From Flavobacterium coralii (GTDB lineage Bacteria > Bacteroidota > Bacteroidia > Flavobacteriales > Flavobacteriaceae): DNA of 64,000 bases. Within the stretch, counting starts at the first letter, position 1. Every line of letters begins with the position of its first letter. The stretch lies in assembly GCF_019891545.1 (NCBI RefSeq), contig NZ_JAHDIU010000002.1, forward strand, positions 310,001-374,000. Reading direction: 5' to 3'. The notes below the pieces were generated by a model. It was given only the letters and a program-made list of their open reading frames with translations. It was not told where the DNA came from and did no database searches. The position numbers were made by a program, and so were the translations under genes. Shown here one piece after another: positions 34,247 through 42,818 of the stretch.

Positions 34247-35647
34247 TTATTCTTTATTGTAACCAAGAATTTTTAATACTTCTTCGGCTTTCTGCATTTC
34301 AGAGAATACTTCGGTGGCTAAAATACCATTTTCATCCCTGTCAATCAGTATATGCTTTGGCTGCGGTATCAGGCAGTGGTGTAACCCGCCATATCCGCCT
34401 ATTGTTTCCTGATACGCGCCTGTGTTAAAGAAGCCAATATACAGTGGTTTTTCTTTATTATACTTTGGCAGGTATATGGCGTTCATATTCTGCTCGGAGT
34501 TATAATAATCGTCGCTGTCGCAGGTTAACCCCCCTAAAAGTACGCGCTCATAACTTTCGTTCCAGCGGTTAACAGCAAGCATAATAAAACGCTTGTTGAT
34601 AGCCCATGTATCAGGCAGGGTGGTTATGAAAGATGAGTCTATCATATTCCATTTTTCCCTGTCGTTTTGTTGTTTCTGATAAAGTACCTGATATATGGCA
34701 CCTCCGCTTTCACCTACAGTAAACGAACCGAACTCAGTAAAAATGTTTGGTACATCTACCTCAGCTTCTTCGCAGGCAATTTTAATCTGGTTAACAATTT
34801 CATCAATCATGTACTGGTAGTCATATTCAAATGCCAGTGAATTCTTGATTGGGAAACCGCCACCAATATTAAGGCTGTCTAACGACGGGCACTCTTTTTT
34901 AAGGTTAATGTATACCTTAAGGCACTTAAGTAACTCATTCCAGTAATAGGCAGTGTCGCGGATACCGGTGTTGATAAAGAAATGCAGCATTTTAAGTTCT
35001 ACATTCTTGTTTTCGTGTATTTGCTTCCTGTAAAACGGAACGATGTTGCGGTAACCTATACCAAGCCTTGAGGTATAAAACTCAAATTTAGGCTCTTCTT
35101 CGGCAGCAATACGGATACCTATTTTAAACTTGCCTTTTATCTGCTCCTGCAAAAGGTCAAGTTCTTCATAGTTGTCTATGATAGGTATTGTTTTGTTATG
35201 GCCGTTGTTTATAAGCCTCGCAATATTGCTTACATATTCATCTCTTTTAAAGCCATTACAAATAATATAAGTGTTTTTGTTGATTTTGCCGTTTTCAAGC
35301 AGTTTCTCAACAATATTTATATCATAAGCGGCAGAGGTTTCTATATGAATATTATTTTTAAAAGCCTCATTCATTACATATTCGAAATGAGAACTTTTAG
35401 TACAGTAGCAATAATAATATTTGCCCTCATATTTGTTTTTTTCCATGGCAACCCTGAACCATTCTTTGGCTTTACGGATGTTATTGGAAATCTGGGGCAG
35501 GTATGTAAATTTTAAAGGCGTACCATATTTCTCCACAAGCTTCATTAAATCTATGTTGTGGAAAAGCAGGTTGTCTTTGTTTAATGTAAACTCCTCTTGT
35601 GGGAAATAGTAAGTTTGGTTTATAAGGTCTGAATACTTTGTGTTCAT
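34247..35647 (-). CDS. speA: Arginine decarboxylase, short PLP fold-III type
   Basis: A 466-residue decarboxylase of the alanine-racemase/ornithine-decarboxylase fold. The PLP lysine is K84 in YCYCTKSSHFEYV and the glycine-rich phosphate loop is NIGGGFPIKNS. This compact type is the usual Bacteroidota version, about 160 residues shorter than E. coli SpeA. It makes agmatine from arginine as the first step of polyamine synthesis. No agmatinase or agmatine deiminase gene is seen in this window. Confidence 0.85.
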   Translation of the reverse strand: MNTKYSDLINQTYYFPQEEFTLNKDNLLFHNIDLMKLVEKYGTPLKFTYLPQISNNIRKAKEWFRVAMEKNKYEGKYYYCYCTKSSHFEYVMNEAFKNNIHIETSAAYDINIVEKLLENGKINKNTYIICNGFKRDEYVSNIARLINNGHNKTIPIIDNYEELDLLQEQIKGKFKIGIRIAAEEEPKFEFYTSRLGIGYRNIVPFYRKQIHENKNVELKMLHFFINTGIRDTAYYWNELLKCLKVYINLKKECPSLDSLNIGGGFPIKNSLAFEYDYQYMIDEIVNQIKIACEEAEVDVPNIFTEFGSFTVGESGGAIYQVLYQKQQNDREKWNMIDSSFITTLPDTWAINKRFIMLAVNRWNESYERVLLGGLTCDSDDYYNSEQNMNAIYLPKYNKEKPLYIGFFNTGAYQETIGGYGGLHHCLIPQPKHILIDRDENGILATEVFSEMQKAEEVLKILGYNKE

Positions 35648-35705
35648 TTTACAGCTAAAAATTTGAAGTGTTTATATTTTAAATGATTCCAAAATATAAA
35701 CTATT

Positions 35706-35882
35706 TCAAACTCTCAGGTTAGCATAAACAATTTGCAGTTTTTCGTGCTGGTTTGCCTTTACGCAAAAAACATCGGCTGCCACAATGTTGACAATCAGTT
35801 TAACCAGCGGCTTTACATCTGCTAATGCCCTGTATTTACTGATAGTCCCGCAATGGGAAAAGATGCTGTTTACTTTTTTCAT
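35706..35882 (-). CDS. 58-residue open frame, possible small gene of unknown function
   Basis: A frame between aroB and the arginine decarboxylase gene, from ATG (35882) to TGA (35708), reading MKKVNSIFSHCGTISKYRAL and continuing with KPLVKLIVNIVAADVF. Composition is protein-like, with lysine-rich start and mixed hydrophobic residues, and it has two cysteines but no membrane helix. TACATTTG on its strand (35888-35895) could be a -7 element placed only 5 bases before the ATG. No family recognised. It fills most of an otherwise empty 292-base gap. Confidence 0.42.
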   Translation of the reverse strand: MKKVNSIFSHCGTISKYRALADVKPLVKLIVNIVAADVFCVKANQHEKLQIVYANLRV

Positions 35883-35939
35883 TGCGACAAATGTAAAAAA
35901 ATATACAACGTATTTAAAAACTATTCTCTTAAAAAATTG

Positions 35940-37007
35940 TTAGTTTTGGTAGTCGCGAAACGCATTGTTAATTAAGGAGTTATCTGCTTCCTGATTGATA
36001 ATGGCTTTTCCTGTTTCCTGCAACAGTACAAACTTTACCGTACCAAATTCATTTTTTTTGTCGTGCAGCAGCAATTTTATAATCTCTGCTTGCTCATTTT
36101 CGGTAATTTCAAGCTTCCCGAATACACCTCTAAGCACCTCTTTAATGTAATTATATTCATTTTCAGAGAGCATCTTTTTTTGCATAGATAAATGAGCTTC
36201 CAGTATCATTCCGGCAGCTATGGCTTCTCCGTGCAAAAGCGTTTTTTTGTCCTTACTATCAAGAAAATAGGATTCGATTGCATGCCCAAGTGTGTGCCCG
36301 AAATTTAAAATTTTGCGAAGATCTTTTTCATGAGGATCCTGCTCAACAACAGCCATCTTTATTTCAACCGAGCGTTTAATGGCTGAATCTAAATCGTCAT
36401 TGGTTAAGTTAGTAAGGCTTACTACGCTTTCCCAATAGTTTTTATCATATATTAGCCCGTGCTTAAGCATTTCTGCAAAGCCGGAACGTATTTCTTCTGC
36501 AGGCAGGGTTGCCAGGTATGAAGTGTCAGCCAAAACAGCAACAGGGTTTTTGATAACACCCACCTGATTTTTAAGGCTACCTAAATCTACCCCGGTTTTA
36601 CCGCCAATGGCTGCATCTACCATACCAAGCAGGGTCGTCGGGATGTTTATAAAGTCAACCCCCCGCTTAAATGTAGCTGCTACAAATCCGCCAAGGTCTG
36701 TCACTACGCCACCGCCCAGATTAATAATAATGCTTTTCCTGTCGGCGCCTATATCTGCCAGTGCCTGCCAAACCTGTGTGCACGTTTCGATGGTTTTGTT
36801 TTCTTCTCCCGGTTCCAGCTCAATAATCTCTATGGGCAAATCAGTTTCGAAACGTTGTAAAAATAAAGGAAGGCAGTACTGCTGTGTATTACTGTCGGTA
36901 ATTATAACTGCCATAGAGTAGCGGTTAAGCCTTACATTTTCGTACAGCCACAGATAACAGTCGTCGTTAAAGAAAATTGTATAATCTGCTGTTTTTACAG
37001 CTTCCAT
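35940..37007 (-). CDS. aroB: 3-dehydroquinate synthase
   Basis: A 355-residue NAD-dependent enzyme that cyclises DAHP in the shikimate pathway. Recognised by INLGGGVVTDLGGFVAATFKRG, IPTTLLGMVDAAIGGKTG and FGHTLGHAIE, which hold NAD-binding and zinc residues. Normal length. It is divergent from the proline dehydrogenase gene, with a 91-base gap between start codons. Confidence 0.95.
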   Translation of the reverse strand: MEAVKTADYTIFFNDDCYLWLYENVRLNRYSMAVIITDSNTQQYCLPLFLQRFETDLPIEIIELEPGEENKTIETCTQVWQALADIGADRKSIIINLGGGVVTDLGGFVAATFKRGVDFINIPTTLLGMVDAAIGGKTGVDLGSLKNQVGVIKNPVAVLADTSYLATLPAEEIRSGFAEMLKHGLIYDKNYWESVVSLTNLTNDDLDSAIKRSVEIKMAVVEQDPHEKDLRKILNFGHTLGHAIESYFLDSKDKKTLLHGEAIAAGMILEAHLSMQKKMLSENEYNYIKEVLRGVFGKLEITENEQAEIIKLLLHDKKNEFGTVKFVLLQETGKAIINQEADNSLINNAFRDYQN

Positions 37008-37098
37008 GTTTAATGAATTTAAATATCCGCAAAATAAGGCAAATTATATTATTAATTCTTGTGCAGTATTTATATTTGCACAAATTTCTTTAAAAGCA

Positions 37099-38268
37099 AT
37101 GGAAAAAATATTTAATAATACCGAAGTTGCATTTTCCCTTAAAAGCGATACCGAACTGGACAGGGCCTATTTTTTATTTAAAATGATTGCCTCGCAGCCG
37201 CTTGTTCGTATAGGTACTGCAGTTACCAATTTTGCATTAAAGGCACACCTTCCGGTAGAGGGGCTTATAAGGGCTACAGTATTTGATCATTTTTGTGGGG
37301 GTACAACAGAAGAAGACTGCCTGCCGGTGGTTGATAAAATGTACACAAAAGGCGTATCATCTGTACTGGATTATTCTGTAGAAGCGAAAGAAGACGAGGT
37401 GGAATTTGATATGGCATTGCAGAAAACGCTTAAAACCATTGTTTTTGCAAAAGAAAAGAATGCTATCCCTTTTGCAGTATTTAAGCCAACCGGCTTTGGA
37501 AGGTTTGAGCTTTATGAAAAACTAGGTGAGGGTAAGCAACTCAATGAAGCCGAACAGGCTGAATGGAGCAGGGTAGTGGAACGTTTTGAGCAGGTTTGCA
37601 AATCGGCTCATGATAATGATGTAGCCTTGCTTATTGATGCCGAGGAAAGCTGGATGCAGGATGCTGCCGATGCGCTTGTAACCCAAATGATGCAAAAGTA
37701 TAATAAAGAAAAAGCTATAGTTTTTAACACACTACAGATGTACCGTTGGGACAGGCTGGACTATCTTAAAAAACTCCATGAGCAGGCGAAGCAGGAAGGG
37801 TTTTATATAGGTATGAAAGTAGTTCGTGGCGCCTATATGGAAAAAGAAAACAAGCGTGCAGAAGAAAAGGGATATAAATCGCCTATCTGTGTCTCTAAAC
37901 AGGCTACAGATGAGAATTATGATGCATGCATAGCCTACATGATTGAGCATATAGATACAATGGCTATTTTTGCCGGAACACATAATGAAGAAAGCTCATA
38001 TAAGCTAATGCATTTAATGAAAGAGAATGACATGGCAGCAACAGACAGCCGCATTTGGTTTGGGCAGTTGTACGGAATGAGCGACAATATTAGCTTTAAC
38101 CTGGCAGCTAACACCTATAATGTTGCAAAATACCTGCCCTTTGGCCCTGTAAGGGATGTAATGCCTTACCTCATAAGGCGTGCGGAAGAGAACACATCTG
38201 TAGCGGGGCAAACCAGCAGGGAACTTAACCTTATAAGCGCTGAGAGAAAGCGAAGGAAACTAAATTAG
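37099..38268 (+). CDS. Proline dehydrogenase (monofunctional)
   Basis: A 389-residue FAD enzyme of the TIM-barrel PRODH family (KVVRGAYMEKENKRA, GTHNEESSYKLMH, FGQLYGMSDNIS and the C-terminal YLIRRAEENTSV). It oxidises proline to pyrroline-5-carboxylate. The bifunctional PutA aldehyde dehydrogenase half is not fused and not adjacent. Start at 37099 is chosen: it lies after a TATATTTG box at 37071-37078, whereas the longer 37006 start would put the promoter inside the gene. A small membrane protein gene follows by 8 bases. Confidence 0.9.
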   Translation: MEKIFNNTEVAFSLKSDTELDRAYFLFKMIASQPLVRIGTAVTNFALKAHLPVEGLIRATVFDHFCGGTTEEDCLPVVDKMYTKGVSSVLDYSVEAKEDEVEFDMALQKTLKTIVFAKEKNAIPFAVFKPTGFGRFELYEKLGEGKQLNEAEQAEWSRVVERFEQVCKSAHDNDVALLIDAEESWMQDAADALVTQMMQKYNKEKAIVFNTLQMYRWDRLDYLKKLHEQAKQEGFYIGMKVVRGAYMEKENKRAEEKGYKSPICVSKQATDENYDACIAYMIEHIDTMAIFAGTHNEESSYKLMHLMKENDMAATDSRIWFGQLYGMSDNISFNLAANTYNVAKYLPFGPVRDVMPYLIRRAEENTSVAGQTSRELNLISAERKRRKLN

Positions 38269-38276
38269 ATAATAAG

Positions 38277-38651
38277 ATGAAATTTAAATTCAGGCTTGCA
38301 TATTACCTTTTCGGATTGCTGATAGGAGTGATGTTCCTCATGTTTTTTTTAGCTAACAAAAAAGCTGAATTTTGCTACCTGCCCAATTGCCGCGTGCTTA
38401 AAAATATACGCAGTAAGAATATGATAATTTCTCCTGAGGCACAAAAAGCGCTTGATGAAAAATGGGTGACGCTTGATGATATTAGGAACTCTGTTCAGGA
38501 TGGAGATGTTGATTTTTCTAAAAGTAAAGAAAAATACAAAGGCGGAACTATTTATGTAATAGAAAGCAAAACTGCTAAAGCAGAGCCCATTGAAGTTGTA
38601 ATGGTTAATTATGAAAACAAGGTGCTACTCAAAGAAGTAAAAAAGCAATAA
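38277..38651 (+). CDS. Membrane-anchored DUF4258 protein
   Basis: A 124-residue protein with one N-terminal membrane helix (about 8-25) and a small DUF4258 domain (LDDIRNSVQDGDVDFSKSK, then YVIESKTAKAEPIEVVMV). The fold is ferredoxin- or toxin-like in relatives and its function is unknown. It is 8 bases after the proline dehydrogenase gene and probably in its transcript. Confidence 0.7.
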   Translation: MKFKFRLAYYLFGLLIGVMFLMFFLANKKAEFCYLPNCRVLKNIRSKNMIISPEAQKALDEKWVTLDDIRNSVQDGDVDFSKSKEKYKGGTIYVIESKTAKAEPIEVVMVNYENKVLLKEVKKQ

Positions 38652-38669
38652 AAATTTCCCTTCTAAAAC

Positions 38670-38699
38670 TTGTAATTACTAAAAACCGGGTTATATTTG
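38670..38699 (+). promoter_or_regulatory. Promoter of tRNA-Val
   Basis: TTG (38670-38672), 19-base spacer, TATATTTG (38692-38699): a full consensus match 47 bases before the mature tRNA. Confidence 0.8.
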
Positions 38700-38746
38700 C
38701 ACTCGCAATACGGAACTGCTCACGGTAAAGGTATTGCAAACATTTA

Positions 38747-38821
38747 GGGCGATTAGCTCAGCTGGTTCAGAGCACCTCGTTTACACCGAGGGGGTCGGGG
38801 GTTCGAACCCCTCATCGCCCA
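38747..38821 (+). tRNA. tRNA-Val (anticodon UAC)
   Basis: A complete cloverleaf: acceptor GGGCGAT paired with ATCGCCC, D arm with AGCTCAGCTGG, anticodon stem CCTCG/CGAGG around TTTACAC (anticodon TAC, read UAC), T arm GGGGGTTCGAACCCC, discriminator A. CCA is not encoded, as usual in this phylum. It has its own promoter and a hairpin terminator after it. Confidence 0.95.
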
Positions 38822-38864
38822 CTAAAATCTAACTTTATTGTTTATAAAGTAAGTTAAATCACAG

Positions 38865-38894
38865 AAAACCTGCACTCTAAGAGTTGCAGGTTTT
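38865..38894 (+). terminator. Terminator after tRNA-Val
   Basis: AAAACCTGCA (38865-38874) pairs perfectly with TGCAGGTTTT (38885-38894), followed by TTATTTTTA. Confidence 0.85.
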
Positions 38895-39242
38895 TTATTT
38901 TTATCCCTGCACCATCAAAATTTTCAAAAATGCCCATTTTTGTGGCACTTTTTGTGGCAATAGAGAAATTTTTAAAAATGTGCCAAAAAATATGATGTAA
39001 TACTTTGATTTTCATCCAGTAAACCCGTTTAATATCTTAATTTGATGACGCTATAATTCTAAATTTATTAATATTGAAAATATTGAATTATGCTAGCAGC
39101 AAGTTTTTGGTAATATAATCTGTAAACTGCAACAAATTACTGATTTTTGAGATTTTAGAACGTTTTTAACCTTATTAATTGTTATGCTGAAGGTAGAATA
39201 AAATATTTAAAACTATCAATAATACTTGTCAACTAAAAAAAT
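38895..39242. other. Gene-free gap between convergent tRNA genes, with an 11-base tandem repeat
   Basis: About 350 AT-rich bases without a credible gene on either strand. The only regular element is a perfect direct repeat of TTTTTGTGGCA at 38937-38947 and 38949-38959. A diverged inverted form (TGTGCCAAAAAA) lies about 20 bases further on. The place between two tRNA genes is a typical landing site for integrative elements, but no integrase is present. Confidence 0.55.
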
Positions 39243-39278
39243 AAAACCCCGTAAATCAAGCGATTACGGGGGTTTTTT
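39243..39278 (-). terminator. Terminator after tRNA-Ser
   Basis: CCCCGTAA (39247-39254) pairs with TTACGGGG (39264-39271), with A and T runs on the outside; on the minus strand the stem is followed by TTTTATTTTTT. Confidence 0.8.
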
Positions 39279-39279
39279 G

Positions 39280-39364
39280 CGGAGAAAGAGGGATTCGAAC
39301 CCCCGGACCTGTTACAGTCAACGGTTTTCAAGACCGCCGCATTCGACCGCTCTGCCATTTCTCC
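39280..39364 (-). tRNA. tRNA-Ser (anticodon UGA)
   Basis: On the minus strand: acceptor GGAGAAA paired with TTTCTCC, discriminator G (39280, typical of serine), anticodon loop with TGA, a long variable arm and T arm GGGGGTTCGAATCCC. A protein frame on the opposite strand here is an artefact. Confidence 0.95.
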
Positions 39365-39400
39365 AGTATGTTAACAATCTTTGTTCCCTGATTGCGGTTG

Positions 39401-39430
39401 CAAATATAGTAACCTTTTACAGTTTTCCAA
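39401..39430 (-). promoter_or_regulatory. Promoter of tRNA-Ser
   Basis: On the minus strand TTG (39428-39430), 19-base spacer, TATATTTG (39401-39408), identical in spacing and -7 sequence to the tRNA-Val promoter. Confidence 0.8.
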
Positions 39431-39506
39431 ACACATTTTTTCAAAAAAAAAGAAAAAATGTTTACCTTATTTTTAATCCTTTCATTTACTGAAAATTAAA
39501 TTTGAA

Positions 39507-40658
39507 TTAATTTTCATCAAAAGATATATATTCTGTTATTTCAAGTCCGTAGCCTATCATTCCTACGCGTTTTGTTTGCGCGGAATTAGTTAACAGCTTC
39601 ATTTTAGATACATCAATATCGTGTAATATTTGCGCACCGATACCAAAATCTTTAACATCCATTTTTATTTGCGGCGCTTTGTTTATTCCCTGCGATTGCA
39701 GGTTTTTAAGTTCTTTAATGCGCTGCAGTAATTCACCCGGCTGGATTTCCTGATTTATAAAAAGTATAGCGGCCTTTTCCTCCTTATTAATGCGTTTAAA
39801 AATGCTTTCCAGCTTCTTGTCTGCATTATTGGTTAATGTGCCTAATATGTCATTATTTACCTGTGTTGAGTTAATCCTCGTGAGTACAGGCTCACCGGTA
39901 TTCCAGCTTCCTTTTGTAAGCGCAATGTGAACCTGCTTGTTTGTTGTTTGCAGATAGGCCCTTAAGCGGAAAGTACCAAAGCGGGTATTCACTTCAAAAT
40001 CTTCTTTCTTCTGGATGAGGCTGTCATGCTGCATTCGGTAGGCAACAAGGTCTTCTATAGATACCAGCTTTAGGTCAAATCGCTTAGCTACTTCATACAG
40101 TTCAGGAAGCCTCGCCATAGTTCCGTTATCGTTCATTATTTCGCATATAACACCTGCCGGCCTGAAACCTGCAAGCCTTGCAAAGTCTATAGCAGCCTCT
40201 GTATGGCCAGTTCTCCTTAGCACACCGCCTTCTTTAGCTATAAGCGGAAATATGTGCCCGGGCCTGCCAAGTTCGAATGGTTTTGTATCTGGGTTTACAA
40301 GTGCTTCAACAGTTTTTGCCCTGTCCTGTGCCGATATACCTGTTGTAACGCCATTACCCCGCAAATCTACCGACACTGTAAAAGCGGTTTGCATTGCATC
40401 GGTATTATTGGAAACCATTACATTTAACTCAAGTTCTTTACACCTTTTCTCGGTAAGGGGAGTGCATATAAGCCCTCTCCCGTGCGTAGCCATAAAGTTT
40501 ATCATTTCAGGTGTAACCTTATCGGCAGCGGCAAGAAAATCACCTTCATTTTCGCGGTCTTCATCATCCACCACAATAATGACTTTACCCTGGCGGATGT
40601 CTTCTATGGCTTCTTCTATTGTGTTGAGTTGTATTTTTTGTTCGGTAGTAGTCAGCAT
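39507..40658 (-). CDS. ribB: 3,4-dihydroxy-2-butanone 4-phosphate synthase with degenerate GTP-cyclohydrolase-II-like domain (RibBX type)
   Basis: A 383-residue protein. Residues about 8-210 form a complete RibB domain (VDDEDRENEGDF, THGRGLICTPL, TGISAQDRA, RTGHTEAAID), which makes the four-carbon riboflavin precursor from ribulose 5-phosphate. The remaining 170 residues align with GTP cyclohydrolase II, but the zinc-binding cysteines (normally GxxRCDCG) are absent, with TRINSTQVNNDILGTL in that place, and the QEGRGIG active-site loop is also gone. It should therefore have only DHBP synthase activity. It starts 4 bases after the Lpt permease gene ends. Confidence 0.9.
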   Translation of the reverse strand: MLTTTEQKIQLNTIEEAIEDIRQGKVIIVVDDEDRENEGDFLAAADKVTPEMINFMATHGRGLICTPLTEKRCKELELNVMVSNNTDAMQTAFTVSVDLRGNGVTTGISAQDRAKTVEALVNPDTKPFELGRPGHIFPLIAKEGGVLRRTGHTEAAIDFARLAGFRPAGVICEIMNDNGTMARLPELYEVAKRFDLKLVSIEDLVAYRMQHDSLIQKKEDFEVNTRFGTFRLRAYLQTTNKQVHIALTKGSWNTGEPVLTRINSTQVNNDILGTLTNNADKKLESIFKRINKEEKAAILFINQEIQPGELLQRIKELKNLQSQGINKAPQIKMDVKDFGIGAQILHDIDVSKMKLLTNSAQTKRVGMIGYGLEITEYISFDEN

Positions 40659-40662
40659 TTTG

Positions 40663-42156
40663 TTATTGTTCTTTAGGTTTTAGCTTAAAAATTTTCTGCA
40701 CCAGTTTTTGCAAGGGCAGCAAAAGGTTATCCATATTTATCAGCCCTATATCATTGGTTGCCCTGTAGGTTAGCAGCACGGCAAGCGGTGCTAATACAAA
40801 AGATGACATCCATGCGCCTGCAAAAGGAGGGATGCCGTCTTCCTGCGCCAGCTTTTTACCAAATGTATTTATAAAGTGGAAAATAATAAAAATCAGTACT
40901 GCAAAAACAATGGGCAATCCCAGCCCGCCTTTACGGATAATGGCACCCAGCGGGGCACCGATAAAAAACATAAGGATGCAGGCAAAGCCGATTACAAACT
41001 TTTCATAGAGTGCATGCCAGTGCCCGTTGATGTTCTTAATTTTTTCCTTAAGTTCATTCTGCCCCGCCATTATTATAAAGTTCGAGCTGCTGAGGCTGTT
41101 AGAAGCCAGGTCAAGAACTTTCTTTTTGTCTTCTGCTTTATCAATAAGAGATAAAAGATTTGCAGGAACACTGTCTTTTACTGCTTTAGGTAAAGGCTTT
41201 TTTTCTATACCAATGCTATCCCGTTCACGCAATATAGTGCGCGAAGCAGGTTTTGCAAGCACAATATTAGCACGGTTGGTTACATTTTCAGTTATACTGG
41301 CTTTTTCTTTTTGATAATTTGCCTGTAAAGAGTCCAGTGTATAATTAAGTTCACTGATATTGAGCATATTATTGGTGTGTGATACCTGTTCTTTATCACC
41401 GTTACTCTCATTAAATTTAGTAAGGTCGATATTCATTACCTGTCGCGAAAAGCTGCTTTTTGCAAAAGGTAGCCTTTGCCTTTCGGCAGGGTCTTTAGAG
41501 GTTACTTCTTCATAGTAATAACCGTCAAAAAGCTCTAATTGCAAGAGGTTGGAGTCTTCGCTACTGTGCAGTACCCCGTTTTTAGACCGTATAATTTTTG
41601 CATTAGATGATGCAGGCTTACGCTGGTGTATAGTAACCCCTTTTAGTTTTTCGCCGTTCTCTCCGCTTTTCTTATCCACCTTAATATTAAAGTCACCTAT
41701 GGCGTTAAACTGGCCTTCGGCAATAGCCATGGCAGGCTTGCGCTGAACGATGCTTTTACGAAGGTTGATAAACTTATACTGTGCTCTGGGGATAACATTA
41801 TTGGCAAATAGGAATGCTACAATACTAAGCCCGAAAATAAATATCATAAGCGCACGCATAGCCCTGCCTAATGATATGCCCGATGATTTCATTGCTGCAA
41901 ACTCATAATTCTCGGCAAAATTACCGAATGTCATTATAGATGCCAGTAATATTGATAAGGGCAATACTAGCGGTACAATAGTAGGGGAGTAGAACAAAAG
42001 AAATTTTGTTACCAGCCAGGCATCAAGGTCTTTACCGGCAAGTTCGGCAATAAAGAGCCATATACCCTGCAGGATAAAAATAAAGAACAGGATTATAAAA
42101 ACTGATCCGAATGTTTTAAGAAAGGAGGTAAGGATGTAGCGGTCTAATATTTTCAC
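40663..42156 (-). CDS. LptF/LptG family permease
   Basis: A 497-residue inner-membrane protein with three helices near the N-terminus, a large periplasmic beta domain (about 130-380) and three helices near the C-terminus. This is the YjgP/YjgQ layout (MKILDRYILTSFLKTFG; FIGAPLGAIIRKGGLGLP). With LptB and LptC it moves lipopolysaccharide out of the inner membrane. Bacteroidota usually have several such genes; F versus G is not decided here. The periplasmic domain is larger than in E. coli. It is in one train with lolA and ribB. Confidence 0.87.
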   Translation of the reverse strand: MKILDRYILTSFLKTFGSVFIILFFIFILQGIWLFIAELAGKDLDAWLVTKFLLFYSPTIVPLVLPLSILLASIMTFGNFAENYEFAAMKSSGISLGRAMRALMIFIFGLSIVAFLFANNVIPRAQYKFINLRKSIVQRKPAMAIAEGQFNAIGDFNIKVDKKSGENGEKLKGVTIHQRKPASSNAKIIRSKNGVLHSSEDSNLLQLELFDGYYYEEVTSKDPAERQRLPFAKSSFSRQVMNIDLTKFNESNGDKEQVSHTNNMLNISELNYTLDSLQANYQKEKASITENVTNRANIVLAKPASRTILRERDSIGIEKKPLPKAVKDSVPANLLSLIDKAEDKKKVLDLASNSLSSSNFIIMAGQNELKEKIKNINGHWHALYEKFVIGFACILMFFIGAPLGAIIRKGGLGLPIVFAVLIFIIFHFINTFGKKLAQEDGIPPFAGAWMSSFVLAPLAVLLTYRATNDIGLINMDNLLLPLQKLVQKIFKLKPKEQ

Positions 42157-42163
42157 CGTAAAA

Positions 42164-42817
42164 TCAGTCTAATCTATTAATGTAGTAATTAGGGTATTTA
42201 CTCTCTGTAAAGGTAAAATGATTTTTTGACAAAGGCTGGTTTGTTTTAAAAGAATTTATGGTGAAGGTAGTTTTAGTACCATTCTTATCCATCTTTATCA
42301 GGTTGTATATGTGCTTTGTCTGCAGGTCTATACCAATAAGCACTTCTTTAGTTGGGTTAGATGCTTCGGTTGGCTTTAGCTTGATGTACTGTATTTTACG
42401 CCCTTTTATGTTTTGGGTTATATCCCAGTAATATTTATATCCCGAATTAAAGAAAGTAAACATTTTTGCAGGCGTAAGCTCATCAGAGTTTTGGTTATCA
42501 AAAGTAGAAATAGATATCTCCTCATCTTCCGGCACTATGTTATAAACCTTGCTGCCATCATATATTCGGGTGATACCCATAATATTAAGCACATACTTAT
42601 CGCCTTTAAGGGCTACATTGCCTTTACTTTCCTGGTTTATATTATCAGAAGCATTAAATATGGTGTATTTAAAGTCGATAACAATATTATCGTAGCTTCT
42701 TATTTTTGTTGAAACCTGGTCTAAAAGGTCTTTTGCCTTTTGAGAGTTTTGTGCGCCTGCTGATGATAAACCGAAAGTAAAGATAAAAAGTAATGCAAGT
42801 TTTATACTCCTGTACAT
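42164..42817 (-). CDS. lolA: Outer-membrane lipoprotein carrier LolA-like protein
   Basis: A 217-residue periplasmic protein with signal peptide MYRSIKLALLFIFTFGLSSA and a LolA half-barrel (YDNIVIDFKYTI, GDKYVLNIMGITRIYDG, PAKMFTFFNSGYKYYW). It carries lipoproteins from the inner to the outer membrane. The start at 42817 is chosen: it gives a normal signal peptide and lies just after the ftsK stop, while the longer starts (to 42856) would overlap ftsK and bury the signal sequence. Confidence 0.85.
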   Translation of the reverse strand: MYRSIKLALLFIFTFGLSSAGAQNSQKAKDLLDQVSTKIRSYDNIVIDFKYTIFNASDNINQESKGNVALKGDKYVLNIMGITRIYDGSKVYNIVPEDEEISISTFDNQNSDELTPAKMFTFFNSGYKYYWDITQNIKGRKIQYIKLKPTEASNPTKEVLIGIDLQTKHIYNLIKMDKNGTKTTFTINSFKTNQPLSKNHFTFTESKYPNYYINRLD

Positions 42818-42818
42818 T

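Noticed and set aside
38930-38995. 21-codon frame over the TTTTTGTGGCA repeat (MPIFVALFVAIEKF)
   Set aside because: It consists of the translated repeat only; no conservation can be argued and no start context is seen.
38895-39242. Remnant of an integrase gene between the tRNA genes
   Set aside because: No frame on either strand shows tyrosine recombinase motifs; position alone is not enough.
39226-39492. Protein-like frame on the plus strand reading [20 protein letters not shown]
   Set aside because: It runs over the complement of tRNA-Ser and is a well-known artefact of tRNA genes in translated databases.
39507-40658. Bifunctional RibBA
   Set aside because: The GTP cyclohydrolase II half lacks zinc cysteines and the active-site loop.
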